Shown: positions 1 through 4,706 of the stretch, in pieces | Position numbering within the stretch: position 1 is the stretch's first letter | Layout: every line of letters begins with the position of its first letter | DNA from: JAXDBV01 sp034678415 | GTDB lineage: Bacteria > Bacteroidota > Bacteroidia > Bacteroidales > VadinHA17 | NCBI GenBank assembly: GCA_034678415.1 | Contig: JAXDBV010000032.1 | Coordinates: forward strand, 1 to 5,223 | Reading direction: 5' to 3' | DNA: 5,223 bases | Position numbers and translations under genes: made by a program | The notes under the pieces: generated by a model | Database searches by the model: none | Told to the model about the DNA's origin: nothing | The model's input: the letters and a program-made list of their open reading frames with translations, nothing else

Positions 1-245
1 TGGTAACCCATGTAGGAGGACTGGATGCCGTGATCGATGCAACGCTGAACCTGCCGAAGATACCGGGAGGCAAAAAGCTTATTTATACCCATATCTCGCT
101 GCCGCTGACGGCTATTGATGATTTTGCTGAAAAAGGAACAGGTGATCCGTTATTCGCAGCCCTCGCCTCTATCACCAGAGAACATGGCTACGTATGGTCG
201 GCAGAAGCGGAGAAATACCTCCTGGAACATGCGCCGGCCATCTGA
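1..245 (+). CDS. C-terminal part of an oxidoreductase, probably zinc-type medium-chain dehydrogenase (sorbose-phosphate-reductase-like)
   Basis: The reading frame is open from the window edge (first whole codon at 3) to a TGA at 243-245, giving the last 80 residues of a longer protein. The fragment has no catalytic or NAD-binding motif, because those would lie upstream. What can be seen is a GGLDAVIDATLNLP stretch, then IPGGKKLIY, SLPLTAIDDF and WSAEAEKYLL near the end. The order 'PGK-hydrophobic strand, LPLT, acidic, W[ST]xEAExxLL' resembles the C-terminus of medium-chain dehydrogenases of the L-sorbose-1-phosphate reductase type. This identification comes from memory of the family, not from a search. 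A PanE-family reductase follows 83 bp downstream on the same strand with no visible promoter between, so the two may be co-transcribed. That it is a real coding end is nearly certain; the product name is tentative. Confidence 0.5.
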   Translation, partial: VTHVGGLDAVIDATLNLPKIPGGKKLIYTHISLPLTAIDDFAEKGTGDPLFAALASITREHGYVWSAEAEKYLLEHAPAI

Positions 246-251
246 ACGATG

Positions 252-263
252 TTGCACGTGCAA
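252..263. repeat. Perfect 12-bp palindrome TTGCACGTGCAA
   Basis: TTGCACGTGCAA reads identically on both strands and begins 7 bp after the stop codon of the first gene, 65 bp before the start of the PanE-family gene. It has no T-tract after it, so it does not look like an intrinsic terminator. A dimeric regulator binding site is possible but unproven. Confidence 0.6.
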
Positions 264-328
264 AATCAACGATGATGCCAGTGATAACCACTGCGATAAG
301 AAATGGATAATCACAAAACAGAAATGTC

Positions 329-1342
329 ATGACTCAAAAAAGAATTCTCCTTGTTGGCGCCGGTGCTGTGGGCGGCATAACGGCTGTTTTCCTTAGAAAG
401 GCAGGATTCGACATCACCGTTCTCGTGCGTCATCCTGCAATAGCTGAAAAGATCAGGACTGAAGGAATACGTGTGCAGGGAGTGGCGGGAAATATCACGG
501 CGACCATCAATGCCTGTTCATCCGTTACCACGCTCAGAGAGCCCTTTGATGTTGTTCTTCTTGCAACCAAAGCCAATGACGTGGTTGAGGCAATACAAAC
601 TGTGCTTCCTCTTTCCGGCGAGAGAACCCTGTTCGTTACTATGCAGAACGGGATATGTGAAGACGACGTGGCAGTCCTTACAGGCAGAAACCGTGTGGTT
701 GGTTGTGTGGTGGGCTGGGGAGCAACCATGTTGAACCCGACTGAAATGGTAATGACATCCGGGGGTGAATTTGTCATAGGCAGACTCGACGGCGGGGAGG
801 ATGATGATCTGTTGCATGTAAGGGATATGTTGCAAACGATATTGCCCGTGGAAGTATCGGCGAATATTTACGGTAACAAATATTCCAAGCTGATCATCAA
901 TTCGTGTATCACCTCGCTGGGCGCCCTGAGCGGCTTGTATCTTGGTAACATGCTTGTGCGCCGTAAAGCCAGGATGCTGTTCATTGCCGTGATACGCGAA
1001 GCCATCGCAGTGGCGAATGCCATGCAGATGCAAGTAGAAGTATATGCCGGGAAAATCAACTATTACAGTATGACGGGCTGGAAAGGCTGGCCGGGAGACC
1101 TGAAAAGACATCTGCTGATCGGTGCGGTGGGACTCAAGTACCGAAGGCTGAAATCATCCAGCCTCCAGTCGCTCGAACGCGGAAAACCCACGGAGATCGA
1201 CTACCTGAACGGGTATATTGTGGCAAAAGCACGACAATATGGGGTGCCCGTTCCCGTGAATGACCGGATCGTGGAGATGATAAAAGAAATAGAAAGCGGG
1301 AAACGTGGCATCAGCGTTTCAAACCTATACGAAATCAGCTGA
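329..1342 (+). CDS. Ketopantoate reductase (PanE/ApbA) family protein
   Basis: This 337-residue protein is probably an NADPH-dependent 2-oxoacid reductase of the 2-dehydropantoate 2-reductase family, whose classical member makes pantoate for CoA synthesis in the cytoplasm. The N-terminus is a Rossmann fold with GAGAVGG at residues 10-16. Family positions follow: Lys81 in LLATKAND, QNG at 106-108, and Lys187 in the YSKLIIN block (the general acid position in E. coli PanE). Near the end is SSLQSLERGKPTEIDYLNG (277-295), whose Glu289 matches the substrate-binding Glu. Two departures are visible. The second Asn of the Lys-block appears as Thr195, and about 30 extra residues (roughly 240-272, rich in W, G, K) lie before the SSLQ motif, making it longer than the roughly 300-residue E. 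coli enzyme. It may therefore use a substrate other than ketopantoate, so I give no symbol. The start is the first ATG in frame; the Shine-Dalgarno is weak, as is usual in Bacteroidota. Confidence 0.88.
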   Translation: MTQKRILLVGAGAVGGITAVFLRKAGFDITVLVRHPAIAEKIRTEGIRVQGVAGNITATINACSSVTTLREPFDVVLLATKANDVVEAIQTVLPLSGERTLFVTMQNGICEDDVAVLTGRNRVVGCVVGWGATMLNPTEMVMTSGGEFVIGRLDGGEDDDLLHVRDMLQTILPVEVSANIYGNKYSKLIINSCITSLGALSGLYLGNMLVRRKARMLFIAVIREAIAVANAMQMQVEVYAGKINYYSMTGWKGWPGDLKRHLLIGAVGLKYRRLKSSSLQSLERGKPTEIDYLNGYIVAKARQYGVPVPVNDRIVEMIKEIESGKRGISVSNLYEIS

Positions 1343-1397
1343 ATATTCTGCCGCTTTTCTATCGGGGTATAAACCAACGGGTGCTTCCTCAGACATG

Positions 1398-1446
1398 ATT
1401 CTGTCACTGGGAAAGCCCAGAATTGCAGAATACACACAGGTTTTTT
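1398..1446 (+). terminator. Possible intrinsic terminator after the PanE-family gene
   Basis: A two-tier hairpin is visible. ATTCTG (1398-1403) pairs with CAGAAT (1426-1431), and inside it CTGGG (1407-1411) pairs with CCCAG (1416-1420) around an AAAG loop. Six Ts occupy 1441-1446. The T-run begins about 10 nt after the outer stem, farther than in a classical terminator, so this is only a candidate. Confidence 0.4.
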
Positions 1447-1504
1447 AATAACAAGCGATACTGGGAGACGGGAACGGATGCCTGTCCGGTTGAGATAACG
1501 ATCC

Positions 1505-1543
1505 GTTGACGACGTTCGTCAAAAATCCTGAACGATCGTCAAC
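1505..1543. repeat. Long imperfect inverted repeat upstream of the HNH promoter
   Basis: GTTGACGACGTTC (1505-1517) and GAACGATCGTCAAC (1530-1543) are reverse complements apart from one bulged base, with a 12-nt AT-rich centre. The dyad ends 15 bp before the -33 element of the HNH gene promoter. Neither strand has a T-tract after it. Its position suits an operator or regulatory hairpin better than a terminator. Confidence 0.6.
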
Positions 1544-1558
1544 AGGGCGGAAAAACTA

Positions 1559-1589
1559 TTTGTTAATGTGGTATGGATGTGTATATTTG
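1559..1589 (+). promoter_or_regulatory. Bacteroidota-type promoter for the HNH gene
   Basis: TTTG at 1559-1562 (-33 element) is followed after exactly 19 nt by TATATTTG at 1582-1589, a full match to the -7 consensus TAnnTTTG. The -7 box ends 18 nt before the HNH start codon. Transcription would begin near 1595 and leave a leader of only about a dozen nucleotides. Confidence 0.75.
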
Positions 1590-1607
1590 CGGAAAGTTTA
1601 AACGATT

Positions 1608-2162
1608 ATGCAATTTGATAATGTTTACACGGGTGAACACTGGAAACCTGTGGTAATAAAGGGATTTCCACTTCGGCACAAGTACGATGTGTCCAACCTG
1701 GGAAGGATCAGGAGATATGACAAGAAGCTCGGGCAATATAAGATACTAAAAGTGGCACAGGTGAAGGGTTATCCCATATATTCATTCTGGGGGAAGGAAA
1801 CCCGAAGGACGGCTCTTATACACCGGCTGGTTGCTGAGAACTTTGTGGAAAGGGAGTACAAGTCTCAGAATTATGTCATTCATCTTGATTTTAACAAGAG
1901 CAACAACCGGGCTGACAACCTGAAGTGGGTTACAAGGGAAACGATGATTCAGCACATGAAGATCAATCCCAACTGGGATCCTTCGCGGCCCCGGAACCTC
2001 AACAATGCCAAGCTGACGGAGACGGAGGTGATACGGCTGAAGAAGAAGCTGAAAAGGGGCAAGACAGCGTTATACAAGATTGCCCGCGAGTTCGGTATCA
2101 CACATACACAGCTGAACCGGATCCGCAGGGGGGAGAATTGGGGGCATATCAAGATCGATTGA
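1608..2162 (+). CDS. NUMOD4-HNH endonuclease with C-terminal helix-turn-helix
   Basis: This 184-residue protein looks like a small free-standing HNH nuclease of the homing-endonuclease type, which cuts DNA with a metal-dependent beta-beta-alpha site. Residues about 10-60 form a NUMOD4-like DNA-binding region (HWKPV, GF, YDVSNLGRIRR at 26-36). The HNH_3-type core follows: IHRLVAENF (71-79), then VIHLDFNKSNNRADNLKW (90-107), with His72, His92, Asp94, Asn99/100 and Asn104 in the expected places. The usual VNH reads VIH here, so one Asn is replaced, but the His is kept. Residues about 133-180 (KLTETEVIRLKKKL, IAREFGI, LNRIRRGENW) look like the helix-turn-helix tail common in such nucleases. The protein is lysine- and arginine-rich. 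It has its own promoter, with no intron or phage gene visible around it. It converges with the methyltransferase. Basic residues and motifs make the family call firm; the target is unknown. Confidence 0.88.
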   Translation: MQFDNVYTGEHWKPVVIKGFPLRHKYDVSNLGRIRRYDKKLGQYKILKVAQVKGYPIYSFWGKETRRTALIHRLVAENFVEREYKSQNYVIHLDFNKSNNRADNLKWVTRETMIQHMKINPNWDPSRPRNLNNAKLTETEVIRLKKKLKRGKTALYKIAREFGITHTQLNRIRRGENWGHIKID

Positions 2163-2198
2163 CCGGAAGTTCCGAACCTGTTTCCATATTCCAATCCA

Positions 2199-2211
2199 CC
2201 TGTTACACAGG
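2199..2211. repeat. Small perfect hairpin CCTGT-TAC-ACAGG
   Basis: CCTGT (2199-2203) and ACAGG (2207-2211) form a 5-bp stem with a 3-nt loop downstream of the HNH gene. The surrounding CCACCTGTTA (2196-2205) recurs exactly at 2391-2400, where it forms one arm of the larger stem-loop. No T-run follows on the plus strand, so termination of the HNH transcript here is not supported. Confidence 0.35.
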
Positions 2212-2274
2212 GTCTGGTCAATTGTCCCCTTCTGCCGGCATTGCACAAAAGAACCACACGAAGTCATACTAAAA

Positions 2275-2323
2275 CGTTTAAGCAATCATCTATAGCTTAA
2301 TGCTGATATTGTCCTGCTTAACG
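2275..2323. repeat. Imperfect inverted repeat in the convergent intergenic region
   Basis: CGTTTAAGCA (2275-2284) and TGCTTAACG (2315-2323) are reverse complements with one bulged T and a 30-nt centre. On the minus strand the second arm is followed by TTTT, so it might act as a second, weak terminator for the methyltransferase transcript. The long centre makes this uncertain. Confidence 0.35.
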
Positions 2324-2399
2324 AAAACAATATAAATAAACAGGTGAGATATCCTGCCCTGAGCAGAGGCAAAGCGGCAGGATCGTCCAACCACCTGTT
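2323..2399 (-). terminator. Nested stem-loop with T-rich tail at the end of the methyltransferase gene
   Basis: Two 8-bp perfect stems are stacked: AACAGGTG (2339-2346) with CACCTGTT (2392-2399), and inside it ATCCTGCC (2351-2358) with GGCAGGAT (2376-2383). The apical loop is 17 nt, and the internal loop between the stems is 4 and 8 nt. On the minus strand the structure starts within the methyltransferase stop codon (2398-2400) and is followed by a T-rich stretch (complement of 2323-2338). It is larger and more interrupted than a simple terminator, but position and tail favour that role. Confidence 0.5.
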
Positions 2400-3126
2400 A
2401 TGTCAAGCCCAGAAATGATTCACACCGGTCTTTCAACGGCTGTTGACATTCATAGAAGCGGTAAAAAGAAACCGACCTCGATAAACCCAACACCTTCCAT
2501 CGTACATTGCTGAAAAAGTAAACCAGTACTTCCTCGATCTCTTTTGCTTTATTAACATGTTCATGTTTCATCAGCACGCCATAATCGAGGCCGTGACGTA
2601 GCCTGAACTCAATGCCGGTGGTTAGCTTCCATCCGAGGGTCCAGAGGCAGGTGCCTTCGCCGGGTATAGCCGCACGAAAAACACCCTGTTCTGCCAGGAG
2701 CAACCCGCACCGCGCAACAAGACCGGGGAGGTTACATATATGCTCGAGCGTGGCCACGGAGATGATACGGTCATACCGGTTGGCTGAAGGCACTTCAGAG
2801 ATATCTGCGTAGATATTCCTGAGCCTGCCGAGGAACGGTGAGTTTGCATAGAAGCCGGGGGATGGTTCAACAATGTCATAGGTTCTTACAGCGGGTTCAA
2901 ACTGCAGATGATTCAGGATTCCTGCCCCCAGTTCCAATGTTACTTTCCGGGTGTCAGGTGGTCGCGAAACATCGGCTGCGACCTGTTTGTGCATCCACTT
3001 TTCCAACCGGTGCGACAGTGCTGTGGCCGGTGTCCCTCCTCTCCTGTTTGAAACGTAATGCCTCAGGTAAATACTACTATATTCTTCCGGCAGGGGAGGA
3101 CGTGTTTTCGGGTAATGATCAAACAT
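2398..3126 (-). CDS. Class I SAM-dependent methyltransferase
   Basis: This 242-residue protein has the fold signature of a Methyltransf_11-like enzyme that transfers a methyl group from S-adenosylmethionine; the substrate cannot be told. Motif I is LELGAGI at 64-70. The acidic residue after strand 2 is Glu87 in YDIVEPSP. Asp108 sits in YADIS and may contact the adenine. RYDRIISVATLEHI (117-130) is motif post-II/IV, and GLLLAEQGVFRAAIPGEG (141-158) is the following strand. No signal peptide or membrane segment is seen. An in-frame TAA upstream (3147-3145) leaves the ATG at 3126 as the earliest ATG. It lies 230 bp downstream of ribH on the same strand. I found no Bacteroidota promoter in that gap, so read-through from ribH is possible. 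Related enzymes are often found near cell-surface polysaccharide genes, but no such gene is in this window. Confidence 0.8.
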   Translation of the reverse strand: MFDHYPKTRPPLPEEYSSIYLRHYVSNRRGGTPATALSHRLEKWMHKQVAADVSRPPDTRKVTLELGAGILNHLQFEPAVRTYDIVEPSPGFYANSPFLGRLRNIYADISEVPSANRYDRIISVATLEHICNLPGLVARCGLLLAEQGVFRAAIPGEGTCLWTLGWKLTTGIEFRLRHGLDYGVLMKHEHVNKAKEIEEVLVYFFSNVRWKVLGLSRSVSFYRFYECQQPLKDRCESFLGLT

Positions 3127-3156
3127 GAATATTGTTATGGCCTGTTATTTGATCAT
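3115..3156. repeat. Perfect 9-bp inverted repeat around the methyltransferase start codon
   Basis: ATGATCAAA (3115-3123) and TTTGATCAT (3148-3156) are exact reverse complements separated by 24 nt. On the minus strand the downstream arm is codons 2-4 of the methyltransferase, and the ATG (3126-3124) is the last part of the loop. It could be an mRNA hairpin affecting initiation, or an operator. Confidence 0.6.
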
Positions 3157-3226
3157 GATACAGCTGACTCCAGCCCGGGAGAAGGATTCCCTGTCTTTTC
3201 TTCAGCTCCGGCGCTTCTCTCAACAC
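3119..3226 (-). CDS. Possible 35-residue leader or small protein overlapping the methyltransferase start
   Basis: On the minus strand a GTG at 3226 is preceded by AAAAAAAGGA with a 5-nt spacing, a better ribosome site than most here. It opens a 35-codon frame ending with TGA at 3121-3119. This frame overlaps the methyltransferase ATG by 8 nt (ATGTTTGA), an arrangement seen with translational coupling. The peptide is basic at the front (LKKRQ at 8-12) and has ILLPGWSQLY in the middle. The same frame is stop-free back to a TGA at 3373-3371 but contains no ATG, so it could also be the decayed end of an older gene, or chance. I recognise no family. Low confidence. Confidence 0.2.
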   Translation of the reverse strand: MLREAPELKKRQGILLPGWSQLYHDQITGHNNIHV

Positions 3227-3290
3227 GTGTATCCTTTTTTTGTTATTCCCGGCGCTCTTCGATCCCTTTGTCAGGTTTGTCTTACGGTTC

Positions 3291-3341
3291 CACCATTCCC
3301 GGTATTCGGCCGGGGTTCCAATGGTTGTTGACGGAATGGTG
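3291..3341. repeat. Perfect 9-bp inverted repeat downstream of ribH
   Basis: CACCATTCC (3291-3299) and GGAATGGTG (3333-3341) are exact reverse complements, 33 nt apart, starting 16 bp after the ribH stop codon on the minus strand. A competing inner stem, CCCGG (3298-3302) with CCGGG (3310-3314), is also possible. No T-run follows on the minus strand, so it is not a standard terminator for ribH. It may be a 3'-end stabilising or processing structure. Confidence 0.45.
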
Positions 3342-3356
3342 CAAGACCCTGTTGAA

Positions 3357-3857
3357 TTATGTTGCCCTGCTCATCTGTCTTTTCAGATCCACCATCCGTA
3401 AGGCTGCTATGGCGGCTTCACGGCCCTTGTTCCCCAGTTTGCCGCCGGCTCTTTCTTTTGCCTGCTCAAAATTATGGGTTGTGAGGACACCGAAAATGAA
3501 CGGTATCCCATGTTTCATGTTGAGCTCGGTGATGCCCAGGGTGATGCTCTGGCAGATATAGGTGAAATGCGGGGTCTCCCCCTGGATGACGCAACCGAGG
3601 CAGATAACGGCCTCGACCTTTCCATACAGAGCCATCAGGTGTGCCCCCAGTGTGAGTTCAAAGCTACCCGGTACGTGCTTCAAGGGTATGTTTTTCCGCC
3701 GGGCCCCATGTTCCAGCAGTGTGTCAACTGCGGCATCGCACAAGGCCTGTGTAATTTCGCTGTTCCAGTTGGATACGACAATTCCAATACGCATATTCTT
3801 TGCGGAAGGCAGCATACCCTGCCCCTGCAGGGCATCTTGTTGGTCGCGGGTGGACAT
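3357..3857 (-). CDS. ribH: 6,7-dimethyl-8-ribityllumazine synthase (riboflavin synthase beta chain)
   Basis: The 166-residue protein catalyses the second-last step of riboflavin synthesis. It condenses 5-amino-6-ribitylaminouracil with 3,4-dihydroxy-2-butanone 4-phosphate, normally in a cytoplasmic icosahedral or pentameric assembly. Family motifs are clear: VVSNWNSEIT at 27-36 (Trp31 stacks on the pyrimidine), HVPGSFEL at 61-68, GCVIQGETPHF at 88-98 with the catalytic His97, FGVLTT at 122-127, and ERAGGKLGNKG at 135-145, where Arg136 binds phosphate. The otherwise common Asp/Asn after LTT is His128. Length is normal for Bacteroidota, which have a short variable N-terminal extension (residues 1-20 here). 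The start ATG lies 12 bp after the TPR gene's stop, so the two are almost surely one operon with the TPR gene first. No other rib gene is in the window and no FMN riboswitch was seen. Confidence 0.95.
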   Translation of the reverse strand: MSTRDQQDALQGQGMLPSAKNMRIGIVVSNWNSEITQALCDAAVDTLLEHGARRKNIPLKHVPGSFELTLGAHLMALYGKVEAVICLGCVIQGETPHFTYICQSITLGITELNMKHGIPFIFGVLTTHNFEQAKERAGGKLGNKGREAAIAALRMVDLKRQMSRAT

Positions 3858-3869
3858 GTTGACCAGCAG

Positions 3870-4556
3870 TTAATTCATCCGGAGCCTCGTACGGGTGATA
3901 TATTTCTCAATATTGCGTCCTTCGGTCGACTGAGGGAAGTCTTTCTCAATCCTTGTATACAGTTCGAATGCATGTTCATATTTACCAAGCTTCTCGAAAA
4001 TCTCACCGGCTTTTAAAAGATAAATGGGTGTTGTGAACTCGTTTTCGTAGTTCTTTGCCGCTTTCAGATACCAGTCAACAGCCTCTTCCATCTCTCCCAG
4101 TTCCACCTTTGCATCACCGATGGCACCGGTGGCAATGGGGGCAATTAAAACATCCTTTGTTTTGAATTTCTTCAGGTGGTCAATGGCGGTTTCATAATCC
4201 CCAAGTTGAAGGTAGCTGATACCTGAATAGTAACGGGCCAGCTTGCCGGCACGCGTAAGCCTGTACTCATCCATGATATCGATGAATCCAAGGTAGTTAC
4301 CGTCCCCTTCAAGGGCGAGCCGGAAAGAGTCGCGCTCAAAATACTGCTGAGCCACATACATCTGTGATTGCGCTTCCTTGTTCAGGGGCATCAAATAAAA
4401 CCGTTTGAGTAAAAGATATCCGCCAATAATAATAACAATGGCTGCAACAATGATGGTAAGGATCTTCTGGTTGTCTTCAATGAACTGTTCGGTGGAGGAT
4501 AATGCGCTCTCAAGATCCTTAAGCCCGGTTGGTGATGCTTCTTTTTTTGCGGTCAT
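3870..4556 (-). CDS. Membrane-anchored tetratricopeptide repeat protein
   Basis: From the ATG at 4556 the protein has 228 residues. A polar N-terminus of about 30 residues (with LESALSSTEQFIEDNQK) precedes one membrane helix, ILTIIVAAIVIIIGGYLLL, at about 32-50. The rest is soluble and helical, with TPR-like units at about 103-131 (YYSGISYLQLGDYETAIDHL), 139-168 (GDAKVELGEMEEAVDWYLKA) and 177-208 (KAGEIFEKLGKYEHAFELY). The overall design resembles YfgM-like and other single-pass TPR proteins that act as docking or chaperone factors in the envelope; the partner is unknown. A longer frame from a TTG at 4589 is unlikely, because that codon lies inside the -7 box of the gene's promoter. It leads the TPR-ribH operon and is divergent from recF, an order I know from other Bacteroidota. 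Confidence 0.85.
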   Translation of the reverse strand: MTAKKEASPTGLKDLESALSSTEQFIEDNQKILTIIVAAIVIIIGGYLLLKRFYLMPLNKEAQSQMYVAQQYFERDSFRLALEGDGNYLGFIDIMDEYRLTRAGKLARYYSGISYLQLGDYETAIDHLKKFKTKDVLIAPIATGAIGDAKVELGEMEEAVDWYLKAAKNYENEFTTPIYLLKAGEIFEKLGKYEHAFELYTRIEKDFPQSTEGRNIEKYITRTRLRMN

Positions 4557-4586
4557 TTTAATAGATGGTTTTTGTGAAAAACACCG

Positions 4587-4617
4587 CAAATGTAATGGTT
4601 TTACTACAATATTGAAA
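4587..4617 (-). promoter_or_regulatory. Bacteroidota-type promoter for the TPR-ribH operon
   Basis: On the minus strand TTTC (4617-4614) is followed after 19 nt by TACATTTG (4594-4587), a full match to TAnnTTTG with a one-base-off -33 box. The -7 box ends 30 nt before the ATG at 4556. This placement rules against the alternative TTG start at 4589. The palindrome CAATATTG (4607-4614) lies within the spacer. Confidence 0.65.
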
Positions 4618-4681
4618 CAGATAGCGGAAAAACAATCTCATCATGTGGTTGACATACTGCTTCCGTACGCATATTTATTCT

Positions 4682-4689
4682 TATTTTTG
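4682..4689 (+). promoter_or_regulatory. Candidate -7 box for recF
   Basis: TATTTTTG matches TAnnTTTG fully and ends 17 nt before the first recF ATG, the same geometry as the HNH promoter. A proper -33 TTTG at 19-21 nt upstream is lacking. The only nearby TTG (4649-4651, part of TTGACA) is 30 nt away and would fit a poorer -7 (TATTTATT, 4672-4679). Moderate to low confidence. Confidence 0.45.
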
Positions 4690-4706
4690 TTCCCTGAATC
4701 TATTGC

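Noticed and set aside
1..245. Lysine-fermentation enzyme Kdd (3,5-diaminohexanoate dehydrogenase) as identity of the first fragment
   Set aside because: It was my first thought, but the Kdd C-termini I can recall do not have the IPGGKKLIY, LPLTAI and WSAEAEKYLL pattern, whereas sorbose-phosphate-reductase-like dehydrogenases do.
1305..1448. A 47-codon GTG frame overlapping the end of the PanE-family gene (+1 frame)
   Set aside because: It is protein-like in composition, but it has no ribosome site, overlaps a complete gene by 38 bp and carries the candidate terminator hairpin. The PanE protein already ends naturally, so a frameshifted extension is not needed.
1608..3126. HNH nuclease plus methyltransferase as a restriction-modification pair
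   Set aside because: The methyltransferase lacks DNA-methylase catalytic motifs such as (D/N/S)PP(Y/F) or PCQ, its fold resembles small-molecule or glycan enzymes, and the genes are convergent rather than an operon.
3222..3240. ACACGTGT followed by TTTTTTT as a plus-strand terminator
   Set aside because: The T7 run is real, but the 8-bp palindrome has no loop, so it would need to open its centre to fold. No plus-strand gene ends nearby.
3058..3561. A 167-codon plus-strand frame across the ribH-methyltransferase gap
   Set aside because: It lies antisense to the methyltransferase start and to much of ribH, has no recognisable motif, and its composition (many C, S, F, W) is that of a shadow frame.
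3474..4016. A 180-codon plus-strand frame antisense to ribH and the TPR gene
   Set aside because: Both genes on the minus strand have clear family motifs, and this frame is explained by their codon pattern.
4649..4677. An E. coli-type promoter for recF: TTGACA at 4649-4654, 17 nt, TATTTA
   Set aside because: The -35 match is perfect but the -10 matches only three of six bases, and other promoters here follow the Bacteroidota pattern. Probably coincidence.
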